In this document: one piece after another, positions 13,967 to 22,287 of the stretch | Numbering within the stretch: the stretch's first letter is position 1 | Layout of the letters: the number at the start of each line of letters is the position of its first letter | Made by a program: the position numbers and the translations under genes | IMG/VR virus record: IMGVR_UViG_3300037042_004100 | Location: 1 to 31,744 of that record | Length of the DNA stretch: 31,744 bases | Direction: 5' to 3' (one strand) | From: a virus | Notes under the pieces: model-generated | The model's database searches: none | Seen by the model: only the letters and a program-made list of their open reading frames with translations | Told to the model about the DNA's origin: nothing

Positions 13967-14584
13967 TCAAGCCTTCCCGGTTAGAGCCTGACCAACGGCG
14001 CGCACAGCGGCAGCGACCCCGGCAAGGTGGCCCTGTTCAACGGCAAAGGACAGGCGACCAGCGGAGGCATCAGCGACCCGGCCAAGCTCGGACGGGATCG
14101 ACCGTGGATCAACGGTGGTCGAGAGCGGAAGGGCAAGGGCCTGCTGAATGCCATCGCCCAAGGCGCGGGCGAGGTCCATGGCCCACTCCTCAACCGTGAA
14201 CCCCAGAACCGGAAGGCCGGATAGGTCGTCCCGGTCCTGCTCAGTCACGGTTGCAGACAGGCCAAGCGGAACCGCCCGGGTCTGGCCAGCCACAGCGAAG
14301 CCCGACACGATGGCGTCCAGGACAAGCCGGGAGGCGTCAGCGTAGGCGCGGGCTTGGTCGGCCTGGATAGCCTGCTGGACCTTGGGGTCTTGCCGGATCT
14401 TGCGGAGGTCCCGGCCCGGCTCACCCAAGGCAGAGCCACCATCGGCGGCGGCAATGGCCCCGATGATGGCTTGAGACGCGGCAATGGTCGCCTGGGATAC
14501 GTGCCCCATACCGATTGCCTTAGCCTCAGCCATGAGCCGTTGGCGGTCTTCCTCCTCTTTGGCGATGGCCTGGGAGAGATTCAT
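13967..14584 (-). CDS. head morphogenesis-associated helical protein
   Basis: The 205-aa product is almost wholly helical and Ala-rich (SQAIAKEEEDRQRLMAEAKA, VQQAIQADQARAYADASRLV, WAMDLARALGDGIQQALALP, VEQGHLAGVAAAVRAVGQAL). ATG 14584 overlaps the upstream TGA as ATGA; the frame to 14641 is shadow. It is followed within three bases by the MuF-like gene. Because MuF proteins normally have a helical N-terminal half of about this size, this gene may encode that half as a separate chain. That is an inference from order and composition only. Confidence 0.55.
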   Translation of the reverse strand: MNLSQAIAKEEEDRQRLMAEAKAIGMGHVSQATIAASQAIIGAIAAADGGSALGEPGRDLRKIRQDPKVQQAIQADQARAYADASRLVLDAIVSGFAVAGQTRAVPLGLSATVTEQDRDDLSGLPVLGFTVEEWAMDLARALGDGIQQALALPLSTTVDPRSIPSELGRVADASAGRLSFAVEQGHLAGVAAAVRAVGQALTGKA

Positions 14585-15276
14585 CCCCGGGGCAATTCCA
14601 CGGAGCCAGAGATACCGGACAGCGGCGTGGGGCTGGACCAATAGCGGGCCCGGCGAACCTCGTCAGGGATGACGCTGCCACTCTGAAGGCCCTCAAGGTA
14701 GTCATCAAAGGTCGTGCGGTACATCTCGACCAGTCTCCATTCCTGGTTGCCCTCGGAATAGAGGATTTCGCCAAGCTGGCCAGCCGCCCCGATGCACACC
14801 ATGCGGGCGATTGACGGGACGGAGTAGGCCGCGTTTTCGGTGTCCACCTCAGCGGACACATACACAACCTCCTCATCGGCCAGCCCGTTAACGACCGTGA
14901 CAACCCCGGTCGAAAGCGCGGTCGAAAACTGGGAGGCGGCGATGTCCGGGAGCCCGTTGCTAGTGATCCCGACCGATGGCCTGACTTCAAATTGCAGCCG
15001 GTCGCCACGCCAGACACGCACAGACCCGCCGATCAGCGGTTTCATGGTGGTTGCTGGGAGGACGGTCGTGCCAGCAACGCCACGGCGGACGACTTGCTCC
15101 AGGTCGATTTCCTGGATCTGCTGGAATGTCCGTTCTGACATGCTGGCTACAATGGCATCCACGGCGCGGTCCATGGCCGTTTCGATAACGGTCTGTCCAC
15201 CGTAATCGGCGGCGACCGTGTCGTGATACAGGGACACAACCCCGCCGAAGACGGCCCCAAATCGGTTCATGCTCAC
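14581..15276 (-). CDS. putative head-tail connector / minor structural protein (231 aa)
   Basis: Not firmly recognised. The product has an N-terminal helical part (ETAMDRAVDAIVASMSERTF), a central beta part (GSVRVWRGDRLQFEVRPS) and a C-terminal helical part (EWRLVEMYRTTFDDYLEGLQ). Start is GTG 15276, in a GTGA overlap with the upstream gene and with GAGG seven bases before it. It sits among head-completion and tail-joining genes, which suggests a connector or stopper role. Confidence 0.55.
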   Translation of the reverse strand: MSMNRFGAVFGGVVSLYHDTVAADYGGQTVIETAMDRAVDAIVASMSERTFQQIQEIDLEQVVRRGVAGTTVLPATTMKPLIGGSVRVWRGDRLQFEVRPSVGITSNGLPDIAASQFSTALSTGVVTVVNGLADEEVVYVSAEVDTENAAYSVPSIARMVCIGAAGQLGEILYSEGNQEWRLVEMYRTTFDDYLEGLQSGSVIPDEVRRARYWSSPTPLSGISGSVELPRG

Positions 15277-15749
15277 GGTAAAACCTCGTAGGTGTCGCGG
15301 TGGAAGTTCTGCGAGACGGTTAGGGTGGCCTCACGCACATGCCCCCAGGGGCCCTGCTCAAGACCAGATACCCGGTCAGAGCCAAGGACGGCAAGCTGCG
15401 AGCCAAGATTGCGGACGGCAACAAGACAGGCGGACAAAATGTTCTCGCTCAAGTCCTCGGCCTCCTCAATGACACTCCCTCCAACGTGGCAGCGGATTGA
15501 CAAGGTCTGCTCAAGGTCGCCATCCTGCTCAGACGTAACCGGGGTGAAGGTCTGGCCAATCACGGCGACCTCAAGGAACGGCAGCCGCCCCCGATTGCGA
15601 CCGCCGATGAAACCGCCATTTCCACCAAAGACATGAGGGGCGGCGGGGTCGGCCCACACGCCAGCGGAAAGGCCAGCAGCGGCGGCAATCGTGGCCCCTT
15701 GGCAGGCGGTCACGGCGGCATCACGGAGGACGGATCCGGCGGTGGTCAT
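15273..15749 (-). CDS. paralogue 2 of a tandem pair, putative tail-completion protein
   Basis: The 158-aa protein is a clear paralogue of its upstream neighbour. Shared blocks are ACxxATIAAAAGLS.xxW (N-terminal helix), DPAAPHVF, GGRNRGRLPFLEVAV, EQDGDL.QTLSIRCHVGG and WGHVREATLTV.Q. The mix of a first helix and then strands in a ~150-aa protein near the tail tube gene resembles tail-terminator proteins of the gpU type. ATG 15749 is three bases after the upstream TAA. Confidence 0.65.
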   Translation of the reverse strand: MTTAGSVLRDAAVTACQGATIAAAAGLSAGVWADPAAPHVFGGNGGFIGGRNRGRLPFLEVAVIGQTFTPVTSEQDGDLEQTLSIRCHVGGSVIEEAEDLSENILSACLVAVRNLGSQLAVLGSDRVSGLEQGPWGHVREATLTVSQNFHRDTYEVLP

Positions 15750-15752
15750 GGC

Positions 15753-16298
15753 TTAACGATAGTAGGTCTGCACGACGGTTAAAGCGGCCTCACGCACATG
15801 CCCCCAGTGCCCTTGTCGAAGCTCGCCCATACGGCACGGGCCAAGCTCTGGAAGCTGCGTAGGGCTGGCCCGAGTTTCCGCTAGGCAGGCGGAAAGGATG
15901 CGGAGCGTCTGGGAGTCGGACTCTAGCAAGCCGCCCCCGGCGTGGCAGCGGATCACCAGCGTCTGTGTCAGGTCGCCACCCTGCTCAGTGACGACCGGGC
16001 TTCCTGAGTCGGACACTACCGCAACCTCGACAAACGGCAATCGTCCCCGGTTACGGCCACCGATCCAGCCCCGGGCGATCCCGGAGAATACGTGAGGGGC
16101 GGCGGCGTCCGTCCAGGCCGCTGGCGAGAATCCGGCGGCAGTGGCCACCGTGGCAGAGTTGCACGCAGCCACCGCCGCAACACGGAGACGGCGCATCCCA
16201 AAAATCGAATGGATGACCCCTATGGACCCGGCAAGGTGGATTGAGCCGAAGTGAATCGGCCCGAAGTGAACCCCGCCGAAATGAACGTCAGCGGTCAC
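15753..16298 (-). CDS. paralogue 1 of a tandem pair, with an HFG-repeat N-terminus
   Basis: The 181-aa protein is homologous to the next gene across residues about 35-178. Its extra N-terminus is a pentad repeat, VHFGG-VHFGP-IHFGS-IHLAG, which is not in the paralogue and looks like a short pentapeptide-type or beta tether. Start is GTG 16298, in a GTGA overlap with the large structural gene; Met35 (16196) would give a protein without the repeat, the same length as the paralogue. Likely roles: tail terminator or head-tail joining. Gene duplication followed by divergence is the simplest reading. Confidence 0.65.
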   Translation of the reverse strand: MTADVHFGGVHFGPIHFGSIHLAGSIGVIHSIFGMRRLRVAAVAACNSATVATAAGFSPAAWTDAAAPHVFSGIARGWIGGRNRGRLPFVEVAVVSDSGSPVVTEQGGDLTQTLVIRCHAGGGLLESDSQTLRILSACLAETRASPTQLPELGPCRMGELRQGHWGHVREAALTVVQTYYR

Positions 16299-19200
16299 GA
16301 CCCACTCACGACAACGCTTGTCCGGTTGGTCCCGTCATTGTTGGAGGTCACACGACCGGCCCCGGTGGGATCTTTGAAGACCTCAGCCGGGGAACCACGG
16401 CCAGCGGTGGCCCCCACGAGAACGGCGTACATGTCCCGGTGTTCCGCCCCGTAGTTCCGCCCATTCTGGGAGACGACAGCCCACGGGCTGGGGGCGTTGG
16501 CCGTAACAAGCCGGATCCCGCTCTCAAAGTAAATCGGGCCGGTGGAGGTCGCCGCTACCGGGATTGCTCCATCATCACGGTAGAGCCAGCCCCCGGTTAT
16601 CTTGAGCCCCGCCGTCTTTACGTTGTCTAGGTAGATATCGGCAATGTCGTTGTGGATCGTATAGGCCAGAGCGTTGTCCGCTGTAACGGCATTGAAGAAT
16701 ACCTCAATGCCGATGGCAAGTGACTCGTTGTATTTTGCCCAAGCATAAAAACGCTGGAGGCTCGTGGTGTTGTCCGGGTCGTTGATGTCGATTTGAATGT
16801 TCGGGTAATCGGGTGTGAACTCGGTTACAGCAGAGCCATCGATCCCATTTCCAACGTAAATCGAATCCACAACCTGAGAGCCGATCACGCCAAACCCGGA
16901 AATGCTGGCGACCGCGAATCCTTCAAACGGCAGATACCCAGCCCGAGCAATCCGCACCCGCACGGTGTCACCATCGCTGATGCCGGTGCCGGTGTAGTAC
17001 TGATAGATTAACGAGGTCCCAGCCTGTGATTCGTTGTAAATCTCGGTTGAGGTCGTCACGTTGTAAATCTGCACCCGGCTCCCAGCCACAAAGGCGGGCA
17101 TCGTCCCCGCCCCGGTGTACTGGTAGGGATAGACCTCTTGCTGGCTCGTGGCGTCCGTAACTGTGTCGATCCGGATTCCGGTCAGCGCATTGGTGGGGTC
17201 CGCCGTGACCACCGTGACCCGGATCCGCAACTTGAAGCCAGTGGTCGGGGATATGGCACCGGCCCCCGATAGATTCGTTGCGTCCAGGGTTAACCAAGTG
17301 CCGTTCCACCCGCTGCCGAAATCGTACTGGAACTCAAAGGACATATTTGCAGTCAGCGTTCCAGACAGGACGGGGGCGATGTTCGCAAGCGACGTGTGCC
17401 CAATGGCGAAGTAAGGCATCGTTGCGACAATCTGGTCGCCAACGGTCGGCATGGAAAGCTGGCCGCCAGCGGTGAACGCCGGAACACCCGAGGTGACGGC
17501 AAGCTGGTCCGCGCTATCGGCGGTCGGCTCGTTCATGTACAGGCGAACAAGGCCCGTCGTGGGCGAATTAAAAGCGTCCGTCCAGTGAGAGCCGTATACC
17601 GACTGAGCGCCAGTAGACGACGGGGTCCCGTACATGCCCCGGCACACGGAATCCACTTGGCGCACGATGTAGTCGCTAGCGGCACCGCCCCACACGTTGT
17701 CACAGACAAGGCGGGTCGTGGCGTTGTTTGAGTTAAAGACGTTAAGTCGTGCGGTGGTCGTGTAGATCCGGTTAAGCTGGCAATCACTGCAAGTAGCGAG
17801 ATTGACGGCGTATCCGCAAGCATTTGCGCTGCCCATATTCAATGGGGCTGCGATGGTTCCGATGTCGCGGACCTTTATGCCAAGGCATCCGGTCTGAATG
17901 AAAACCAATTGGAAATAAGGATGGACGTTAGACAGGCCACTTAGTAGCGAAATATTTTTTATTTCACAATCAACGGACTGTGTTTGTATAACAATCGCAA
18001 TAAGCGGATTTGTCGAGGTAGTTGCCCCGTTCATTTTGTCTGCGTAAGTGTGATCATTTACACTACAGCGCAGCATCGTGTTGATTAATACCGTGCCGCC
18101 GATAAACGTGTTCCCGTCCATGGTTGAATCAGTCCAGCGAGACACCTCAATCATGCGGTTGTCGCCAAACGCACGCTCTATGGACCCCTCACCCCCAAAC
18201 ATGGTGAAAACGTTATCATTGAACGTAACCCCCGCCCCGTCAGACGATGTCATGATGCGGTCGGCCACGGCGCGGTTATTGATTCTAGTTAGACAGTTCC
18301 TTTGGATGGACGATCCATCGACAAGAATATTCAGGTTGAGAATAGACGCTGTTTGTGGGCAGTCACCGCCCCCGCCGTTGTCGTCGAAAATTAGCGGCAG
18401 CGTGGTGTTGCCCGATTGAATGCCCGCGTTTCCAGGGACACCGCAATTCCGCATCTCCCACTGGTAGGCCCCGCTGGTGTTGTGATACCAGAGGCAGTTC
18501 ACCTTGTCGAAAACCACAATGCCGCCACCGGCTGCGGTGATTTCCCATTTGCTGGTTGCTGAGATAAACCAGTTTTGGTTTCCAGTCCAGGACGCGGAGT
18601 CAGCGGTTGACATCCACGCATTTGGAACCCTGACGCGAAGGCCAGCGGCAGGCTTGAACCCGCAAGCGTTGGTCGCACGGCGGGCAATGGTGATCGTCCC
18701 AAGGGGCGATCGGAAGGTGAAAGCGCCTGACTGAGTGGCGTTCTTTGACAGGGTAACGGACGTATTTGGGACAATCGCGGTGATTACCGCGCCGTCTGCA
18801 ACGTGGCCAAGGGCGTTCGCCGGGGAACCTACTGGCATGCCAACAAGGAAGCCTGCCGTGTCAGTCATCGTCACGATGCCATTTCCGGACGTGCTGGTGC
18901 CGGTGACTTCTTTCCATTGGCCGAACATTTTTCCCCGGATGTCCGTTGGAACCATTTGCACGGAATTCCCCCAGCGGAACCCGGGATTTACCCACTTTTC
19001 GTAGACCCCAGAGCCGACGCCAGTTTCGACCCAAATGATTGGGACGTGATCCAAAACCGGAATAGCAAAGGTCTGGTCATCCGTCCCGTCAGTGATGCCA
19101 AGCTCGAACCAGTCGCCCGTGGCATTCACGGACCCCAGGCGGACGGCGGCGCACGATGAGCCTGCCTCTCCAACGAAATGCAACCACCCGCGCTGCCCAC

Positions 19201-19666
19201 CGGTCGCGCTGTTGGCGGTGATCGTTGCCCCGCCTGGGAGCGTGATGACCTCGTTATCCTGGAATGTGCCGACCTTGGAGCGAAACTTGATCCATCCCGT
19301 TGCGGGGATGGCGGCAGCGGCAGCTACTGGCGCGCCAGGGATTGAGCCCCAGATACCCAGGAACTCACCGGTTGCCCCCGAGGTTGCCCCGGTGCAGTTC
19401 TGGACGCCAGCGGTACCCAAGGCCGGGACGTTGCCAGAGGGGGCATCGTAAGCCATCCACCAAACGCGGGTAGAATCCCACAACACGTCCCCGCCAAGGG
19501 TCGCACTGGGGTTGATGTTCCCAAAGACGGCGGCTTGCTGGCCCCACCGTGTATCGCTGTCGCACGTAAGGGAGAACCCCGCCAAGGTGATGTTTTCACC
19601 GTTAGCGAGGCCCAGGATGCTTGCGCTGTCGAAGTTGCTATCAGCCGTCAGCGTTTGATCTGCCAC
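16295..19666 (-). CDS. large beta-helix-like structural protein / fibre (1123 aa)
   Basis: The product is Gly/Thr/Asn-rich with evenly spaced short strands, the pattern of right-handed beta-helix or fibre proteins. The opening (TLTADSNFDSASILGLANGE, then TCDSDTRWGQQAAVFGNI and TLGGDVLWDSTRVWW) matches a class of large phage structural proteins. The middle (LNILVDGSSIQRNCLTRINN, IMTSSDGAGVTFNDNVFTMF, DGNTFIGGTVLINTMLRCSV) has beta-helix rungs. The C-terminal third holds Ig-like and carboxypeptidase-like beta domains (GAGTMPAFVAGSRVQIYNVT). Start is GTG 19666 with AGGGGT upstream. It lies within the connector region, not after the tape measure, so a head fibre or an adhesin displayed on the neck is possible as well as a tail fibre. 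Confidence 0.65.
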   Translation of the reverse strand: MADQTLTADSNFDSASILGLANGENITLAGFSLTCDSDTRWGQQAAVFGNINPSATLGGDVLWDSTRVWWMAYDAPSGNVPALGTAGVQNCTGATSGATGEFLGIWGSIPGAPVAAAAAIPATGWIKFRSKVGTFQDNEVITLPGGATITANSATGGQRGWLHFVGEAGSSCAAVRLGSVNATGDWFELGITDGTDDQTFAIPVLDHVPIIWVETGVGSGVYEKWVNPGFRWGNSVQMVPTDIRGKMFGQWKEVTGTSTSGNGIVTMTDTAGFLVGMPVGSPANALGHVADGAVITAIVPNTSVTLSKNATQSGAFTFRSPLGTITIARRATNACGFKPAAGLRVRVPNAWMSTADSASWTGNQNWFISATSKWEITAAGGGIVVFDKVNCLWYHNTSGAYQWEMRNCGVPGNAGIQSGNTTLPLIFDDNGGGGDCPQTASILNLNILVDGSSIQRNCLTRINNRAVADRIMTSSDGAGVTFNDNVFTMFGGEGSIERAFGDNRMIEVSRWTDSTMDGNTFIGGTVLINTMLRCSVNDHTYADKMNGATTSTNPLIAIVIQTQSVDCEIKNISLLSGLSNVHPYFQLVFIQTGCLGIKVRDIGTIAAPLNMGSANACGYAVNLATCSDCQLNRIYTTTARLNVFNSNNATTRLVCDNVWGGAASDYIVRQVDSVCRGMYGTPSSTGAQSVYGSHWTDAFNSPTTGLVRLYMNEPTADSADQLAVTSGVPAFTAGGQLSMPTVGDQIVATMPYFAIGHTSLANIAPVLSGTLTANMSFEFQYDFGSGWNGTWLTLDATNLSGAGAISPTTGFKLRIRVTVVTADPTNALTGIRIDTVTDATSQQEVYPYQYTGAGTMPAFVAGSRVQIYNVTTSTEIYNESQAGTSLIYQYYTGTGISDGDTVRVRIARAGYLPFEGFAVASISGFGVIGSQVVDSIYVGNGIDGSAVTEFTPDYPNIQIDINDPDNTTSLQRFYAWAKYNESLAIGIEVFFNAVTADNALAYTIHNDIADIYLDNVKTAGLKITGGWLYRDDGAIPVAATSTGPIYFESGIRLVTANAPSPWAVVSQNGRNYGAEHRDMYAVLVGATAGRGSPAEVFKDPTGAGRVTSNNDGTNRTSVVVSGS

Positions 19667-19678
19667 GGGGCACCCCTA

Positions 19679-19999
19679 TCAGGGAGGGGTTGCCAAGAAC
19701 AAAAGCAGCCCAACCGAGACCGTCCCCGCCGTGGTCGAGGCGAGGAACGTCGAATCAAGCGGGGCTTGATCGTAGACCTCGTTAAACACACCGGGGGGAA
19801 TCTGAATCCCGGTCGTGTTGGCCGTGGTCTGAAGTTCAATTGCGGTGGTGATCGGGTTGATCTTAAAGCCGACCACTTCCCGGGACCCAATCTGCGTCAG
19901 CACACCCCCGGGCAGGAGGGAGCGAAGCGATGCGGCGGCACCGGAAATCGGGGCCATCACTTGGCAGGCAATAACGCCTCGGGGGAATAGCGGGGTCAT
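19679..19999 (-). CDS. small structural protein (106 aa)
   Basis: A small neutral protein with a strand-rich core (GSREVVGFKINPITTAIELQTTA) and a hydrophobic end (GTVSVGLLLFLATPP). ATG 19999 has AAGGA about ten bases upstream. It directly precedes the 1123-aa structural protein with a 12-base gap, so it may be a partner or decoration subunit. The 48-base gap upstream carries copy B of the repeated 3' element. Confidence 0.6.
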   Translation of the reverse strand: MTPLFPRGVIACQVMAPISGAAASLRSLLPGGVLTQIGSREVVGFKINPITTAIELQTTANTTGIQIPPGVFNEVYDQAPLDSTFLASTTAGTVSVGLLLFLATPP

Positions 20000-20028
20000 G
20001 GCGGGATCGTCCTTATTGATTGCGTGCG

Positions 20029-20050
20029 GGCGAACCGGCGCGGGTCGCTA
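20029..20050 (-). repeat. intergenic 3' element, copy B
   Basis: Minus strand TAGCGACCCGCGCCGGTTCG starts with the TAG of the lipoprotein gene. It differs from copy A at two positions and fills the gap before the next gene. Confidence 0.55.
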
Positions 20051-20596
20051 GGGCTTGAGGTCTTTCACCTGCTTTTTGTGGCGTCGGTCCATTTTGCGGG
20101 ATAGGGCCGTCTCCAGCTTCTGGACCGCTGGGGCATTGGCAGAGTCGGCCTTGAAGTCCTCCACAGCGGAGACGACCGCCCCCAGAGTCCCGACAGCACG
20201 GGCCTTGCCAAGCCACTGCCAGAGCCCAAAGGCCAGCCCGGCAATCCCGCCAAGGCCGGGGATCAATCCGCCAAGGCCAGCGGTCACAGCGGGGACGGCT
20301 TGGGCAATCGGCTGCGGAACCTGCACGGAAGTTTCGGCCTTGGCCTGGGTGTCGGTCACTTGGCGGCGCTCAACCGTTTGCACCTGTTCCACCTTGGCGG
20401 GCTGAATCGTCACCTGACCGATAGGGGACTCCACCACCACGGGCGCGGTCGTGGTCTGCGTTGTGGTGCGGACCTGTTCCGTCTGGACCTCTTTGGCGAC
20501 TTCTTCACGAGCGAAACACCCAGAAAGAAGGACGGCGCATAGGATAACCCACACGCCAAGGGAGAGGATGCCAAACGGAAGGCCGGGCCTATTCAC
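20048..20596 (-). CDS. phage lipoprotein (182 aa)
   Basis: A signal peptide with lipobox LLSGC (residues 23-27) predicts cleavage before Cys27 and lipid attachment. The mature part is Thr/Gln/Val-rich and probably extended (residues 28-98). A hydrophobic Gly-rich segment follows (about 103-131, GLGGLIPGLGGIAGLAFGLW) and then a basic tail. GTG 20596 overlaps the previous gene by eight bases with GGGG upstream; the frame to 20626 would bury the signal peptide. Together with the upstream TM coiled-coil protein it could form a two-component envelope system such as a spanin pair, but the second hydrophobic segment is unusual for an outer-membrane spanin. A tail-associated or superinfection-exclusion lipoprotein is an alternative. 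Confidence 0.6.
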   Translation of the reverse strand: MNRPGLPFGILSLGVWVILCAVLLSGCFAREEVAKEVQTEQVRTTTQTTTAPVVVESPIGQVTIQPAKVEQVQTVERRQVTDTQAKAETSVQVPQPIAQAVPAVTAGLGGLIPGLGGIAGLAFGLWQWLGKARAVGTLGAVVSAVEDFKADSANAPAVQKLETALSRKMDRRHKKQVKDLKP

Positions 20597-20984
20597 CTTC
20601 AGGAACCCCCACGTTTGGCAGCACAAGGCGGGGGGTCTCTTGGTTTGCCGAGGCGTAAGCCTGGGGCATGACGACCCGCTTGATGGTCGCCACGTCAGCC
20701 GCCATTTGCTTTGCCTCGGAGCGCATCTCCCGCGTCTCTTCCTTGAGGCGCTGCACGTCGTACCAGAGCGACCACGCCCAGCCAGTGGCGGCGATTACGC
20801 AAGCGGCCCACTTGGCCAGGGTGCCTAGCTCCACCTTGATGCGGGTGGCACTTCCGACAATCGGGGAAGTGTGTGGCATGTGTCCGCTTTCGTCGTCAGC
20901 AATGGAGTGGCTTGATCTGATAATCTGAGTGGTTTCTTCGCAAAATGGCGGACGCGGAGGCGGCGGAGGCGGGCGGTTCGTCAT
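20589..20984 (-). CDS. membrane-anchored coiled-coil protein (131 aa)
   Basis: The 131-aa product begins with a poly-proline run (TNRPPPPPPRPP). It then has one transmembrane segment at about residues 56-74 (LAKWAACVIAATGWAWSLWY) and a coiled coil at 76-105 (QRLKEETREMRSEAKQMAAD). ATG 20984 follows the upstream TAA by one base. The single TM followed by a coiled coil and the overlap with a lipoprotein gene recall inner-membrane spanins, though here the TM is not at the extreme N-terminus. It could also be a holin-accessory protein. Confidence 0.6.
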   Translation of the reverse strand: MTNRPPPPPPRPPFCEETTQIIRSSHSIADDESGHMPHTSPIVGSATRIKVELGTLAKWAACVIAATGWAWSLWYDVQRLKEETREMRSEAKQMAADVATIKRVVMPQAYASANQETPRLVLPNVGVPEGE

Positions 20985-20985
20985 G

Positions 20986-21144
20986 TTACCCGGGTCCGCC
21001 TGCTTCGGTTTCTTGGGCAGACTCGGCAATCTTTTGTCGGGCCGCCTGAAGGATCTGCATCAAGGCTGCATGTCCATCTCGGGGGATGAGCAGATTGCGC
21101 GAATGCTGGTCAATGAAGTCGGTGATTTCGGTGGCGGTGATCAT
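20986..21144 (-). CDS. small hypothetical protein (52 aa)
   Basis: A 52-aa helical protein (TATEITDFIDQHSRNLLI, GHAALMQILQAARQKIAE). ATG 21144 has GAGG nine bases upstream and lies ten bases after the previous stop; the open frame extending to 21444 is antisense/offset shadow of its neighbour. No family recognised. It is tightly packed in the virion operon, one base from the next gene. Confidence 0.6.
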   Translation of the reverse strand: MITATEITDFIDQHSRNLLIPRDGHAALMQILQAARQKIAESAQETEAGGPG

Positions 21145-21154
21145 GGCGGGATCC

Positions 21155-21547
21155 TCACTCAGACGGGGGCGGTGGCAAGGTGGTAGCCTCGCGCACATAC
21201 ACGGCGTTGATGATGGCAAAGCACAGGGCAATGGGCCATTGCTGACCGCCGATTTCCACGGTCTGGCCGATGAGGTCCGAGGCATAGAGCGGGGGGACCG
21301 TGGGACCAATTCCACGAGGGATGACCTCACCGCTGGCAAGGGTGATAGACTTCTCTTGTGGGTACTGGACGCGCCAACCACGGGGGTCTGGCTGGGGAAT
21401 AGATTCACCCGGCGGGATAATGTCGGGGAGACGGACAATCTCACAGGCCATGGCCCGCTGTTTTATCGTAGCGTCTCCATCGGAGCCCACGATTGAGGGG
21501 ATTGACTCGTAAAGGCCAATCGCTTCTAGGATAGTCGGGGGGGCCAT
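21155..21547 (-). CDS. hypothetical virion-operon protein (130 aa)
   Basis: Not recognised. The middle part is beta-rich and Pro-rich (VRLPDIIPPGESIPQPDPRG, GQTVEIGGQQWPIALCFAII) and the end is PPPPSE. ATG 21547 is two bases from the upstream stop. Its position after fibre-like genes suggests a small fibre-associated or chaperone protein, but nothing specific is seen. Confidence 0.6.
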   Translation of the reverse strand: MAPPTILEAIGLYESIPSIVGSDGDATIKQRAMACEIVRLPDIIPPGESIPQPDPRGWRVQYPQEKSITLASGEVIPRGIGPTVPPLYASDLIGQTVEIGGQQWPIALCFAIINAVYVREATTLPPPPSE

Positions 21548-21549
21548 GA

Positions 21550-22287
21550 TCAGTCCGCGTAAAATGGGATTTTTCGGATCGTTCCACTAATTGAAATTCT
21601 AAGATACCCAGTTGGGGTGGCCGGGAGAGCCGAAGCTCCGCCCGCTGCGCCGACAGTGGTCTGTGTGCTGGCTGCCGTTGTTCCGTCCCCGATGGCCAAA
21701 ACTCCCGTACCCGCCCTGAATATTGGGAAATCTCCCATCCATATGCCGTTCGCCCTAGTAGTTCCACTGGCGAGTTGCAGGAGGCCGTTGCCTGCGGCGG
21801 GGGTTACGCCGATGCCGAGGTTGCCACTGGTGTCAAACCTCCCAACAGTCGCAGAGCCGATGTTGAACAGCAAATCGGTAGACGCACTGTAAATCACCGT
21901 TCGGGCATCATACGCGCCGCCAAGGATGGACGAAAAGTTGCCCCAGGCGGCGGTCGTGACTCCATTGCCACGCACAAAATACGATGCCCCTCCGTTTGTC
22001 CCTGAGTTGCCACCGTCTGCTGTAACGTTGGTAAGTCCGGTAGTAGCGACGACACCAAAAAAGTGCGATCCATTGGCCCGGAACGCTTGCGCCGCCGTCC
22101 AAGTCTGCGCCAACCCCAGCAACGCCACGGTTCCGGCAGCATCCGGGAAGGTCACGGTCCGCGCCGTGGTCCCCGTCTTGGTCAACGTCAGGTCGCCGGA
22201 AATACCGGTAGTAGCCAGCCCTGCCAGCCCAAATAGCGGGCGACTTGCGGGCGTCAGCGGGTCAGGGAGTGCGACGGGGATGCCCAT
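21550..22287 (-). CDS. fibre-like protein (245 aa)
   Basis: The product is Gly/Thr/Ala-rich with fibre-type repeats (DLTLTKTGTTARTVTFPDAAG, then NLGIGVTPAAGNGLLQLASG). It ends in PTGYLRISISGTIRKIPFYAD, a close match to the short beta-strand C-terminus (G-Y-x-x-I-x-I-x-G-x-x-x-K-I-P-Y-Y) found at the ends of many phage fibres and head-fibre proteins. It starts at ATG 22287 within TGATG of the upstream gene. Lying soon after the capsid gene, it is more likely a head or neck fibre than the main tail fibre. Confidence 0.7.
   Translation of the reverse strand: MGIPVALPDPLTPASRPLFGLAGLATTGISGDLTLTKTGTTARTVTFPDAAGTVALLGLAQTWTAAQAFRANGSHFFGVVATTGLTNVTADGGNSGTNGGASYFVRGNGVTTAAWGNFSSILGGAYDARTVIYSASTDLLFNIGSATVGRFDTSGNLGIGVTPAAGNGLLQLASGTTRANGIWMGDFPIFRAGTGVLAIGDGTTAASTQTTVGAAGGASALPATPTGYLRISISGTIRKIPFYAD

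Noticed and set aside
20589-21444. Longer versions of the 20986 and 20589 genes
   Set aside because: Upstream parts overlap well-supported genes in another frame and lack an SD; internal ATGs fit the operon spacing.
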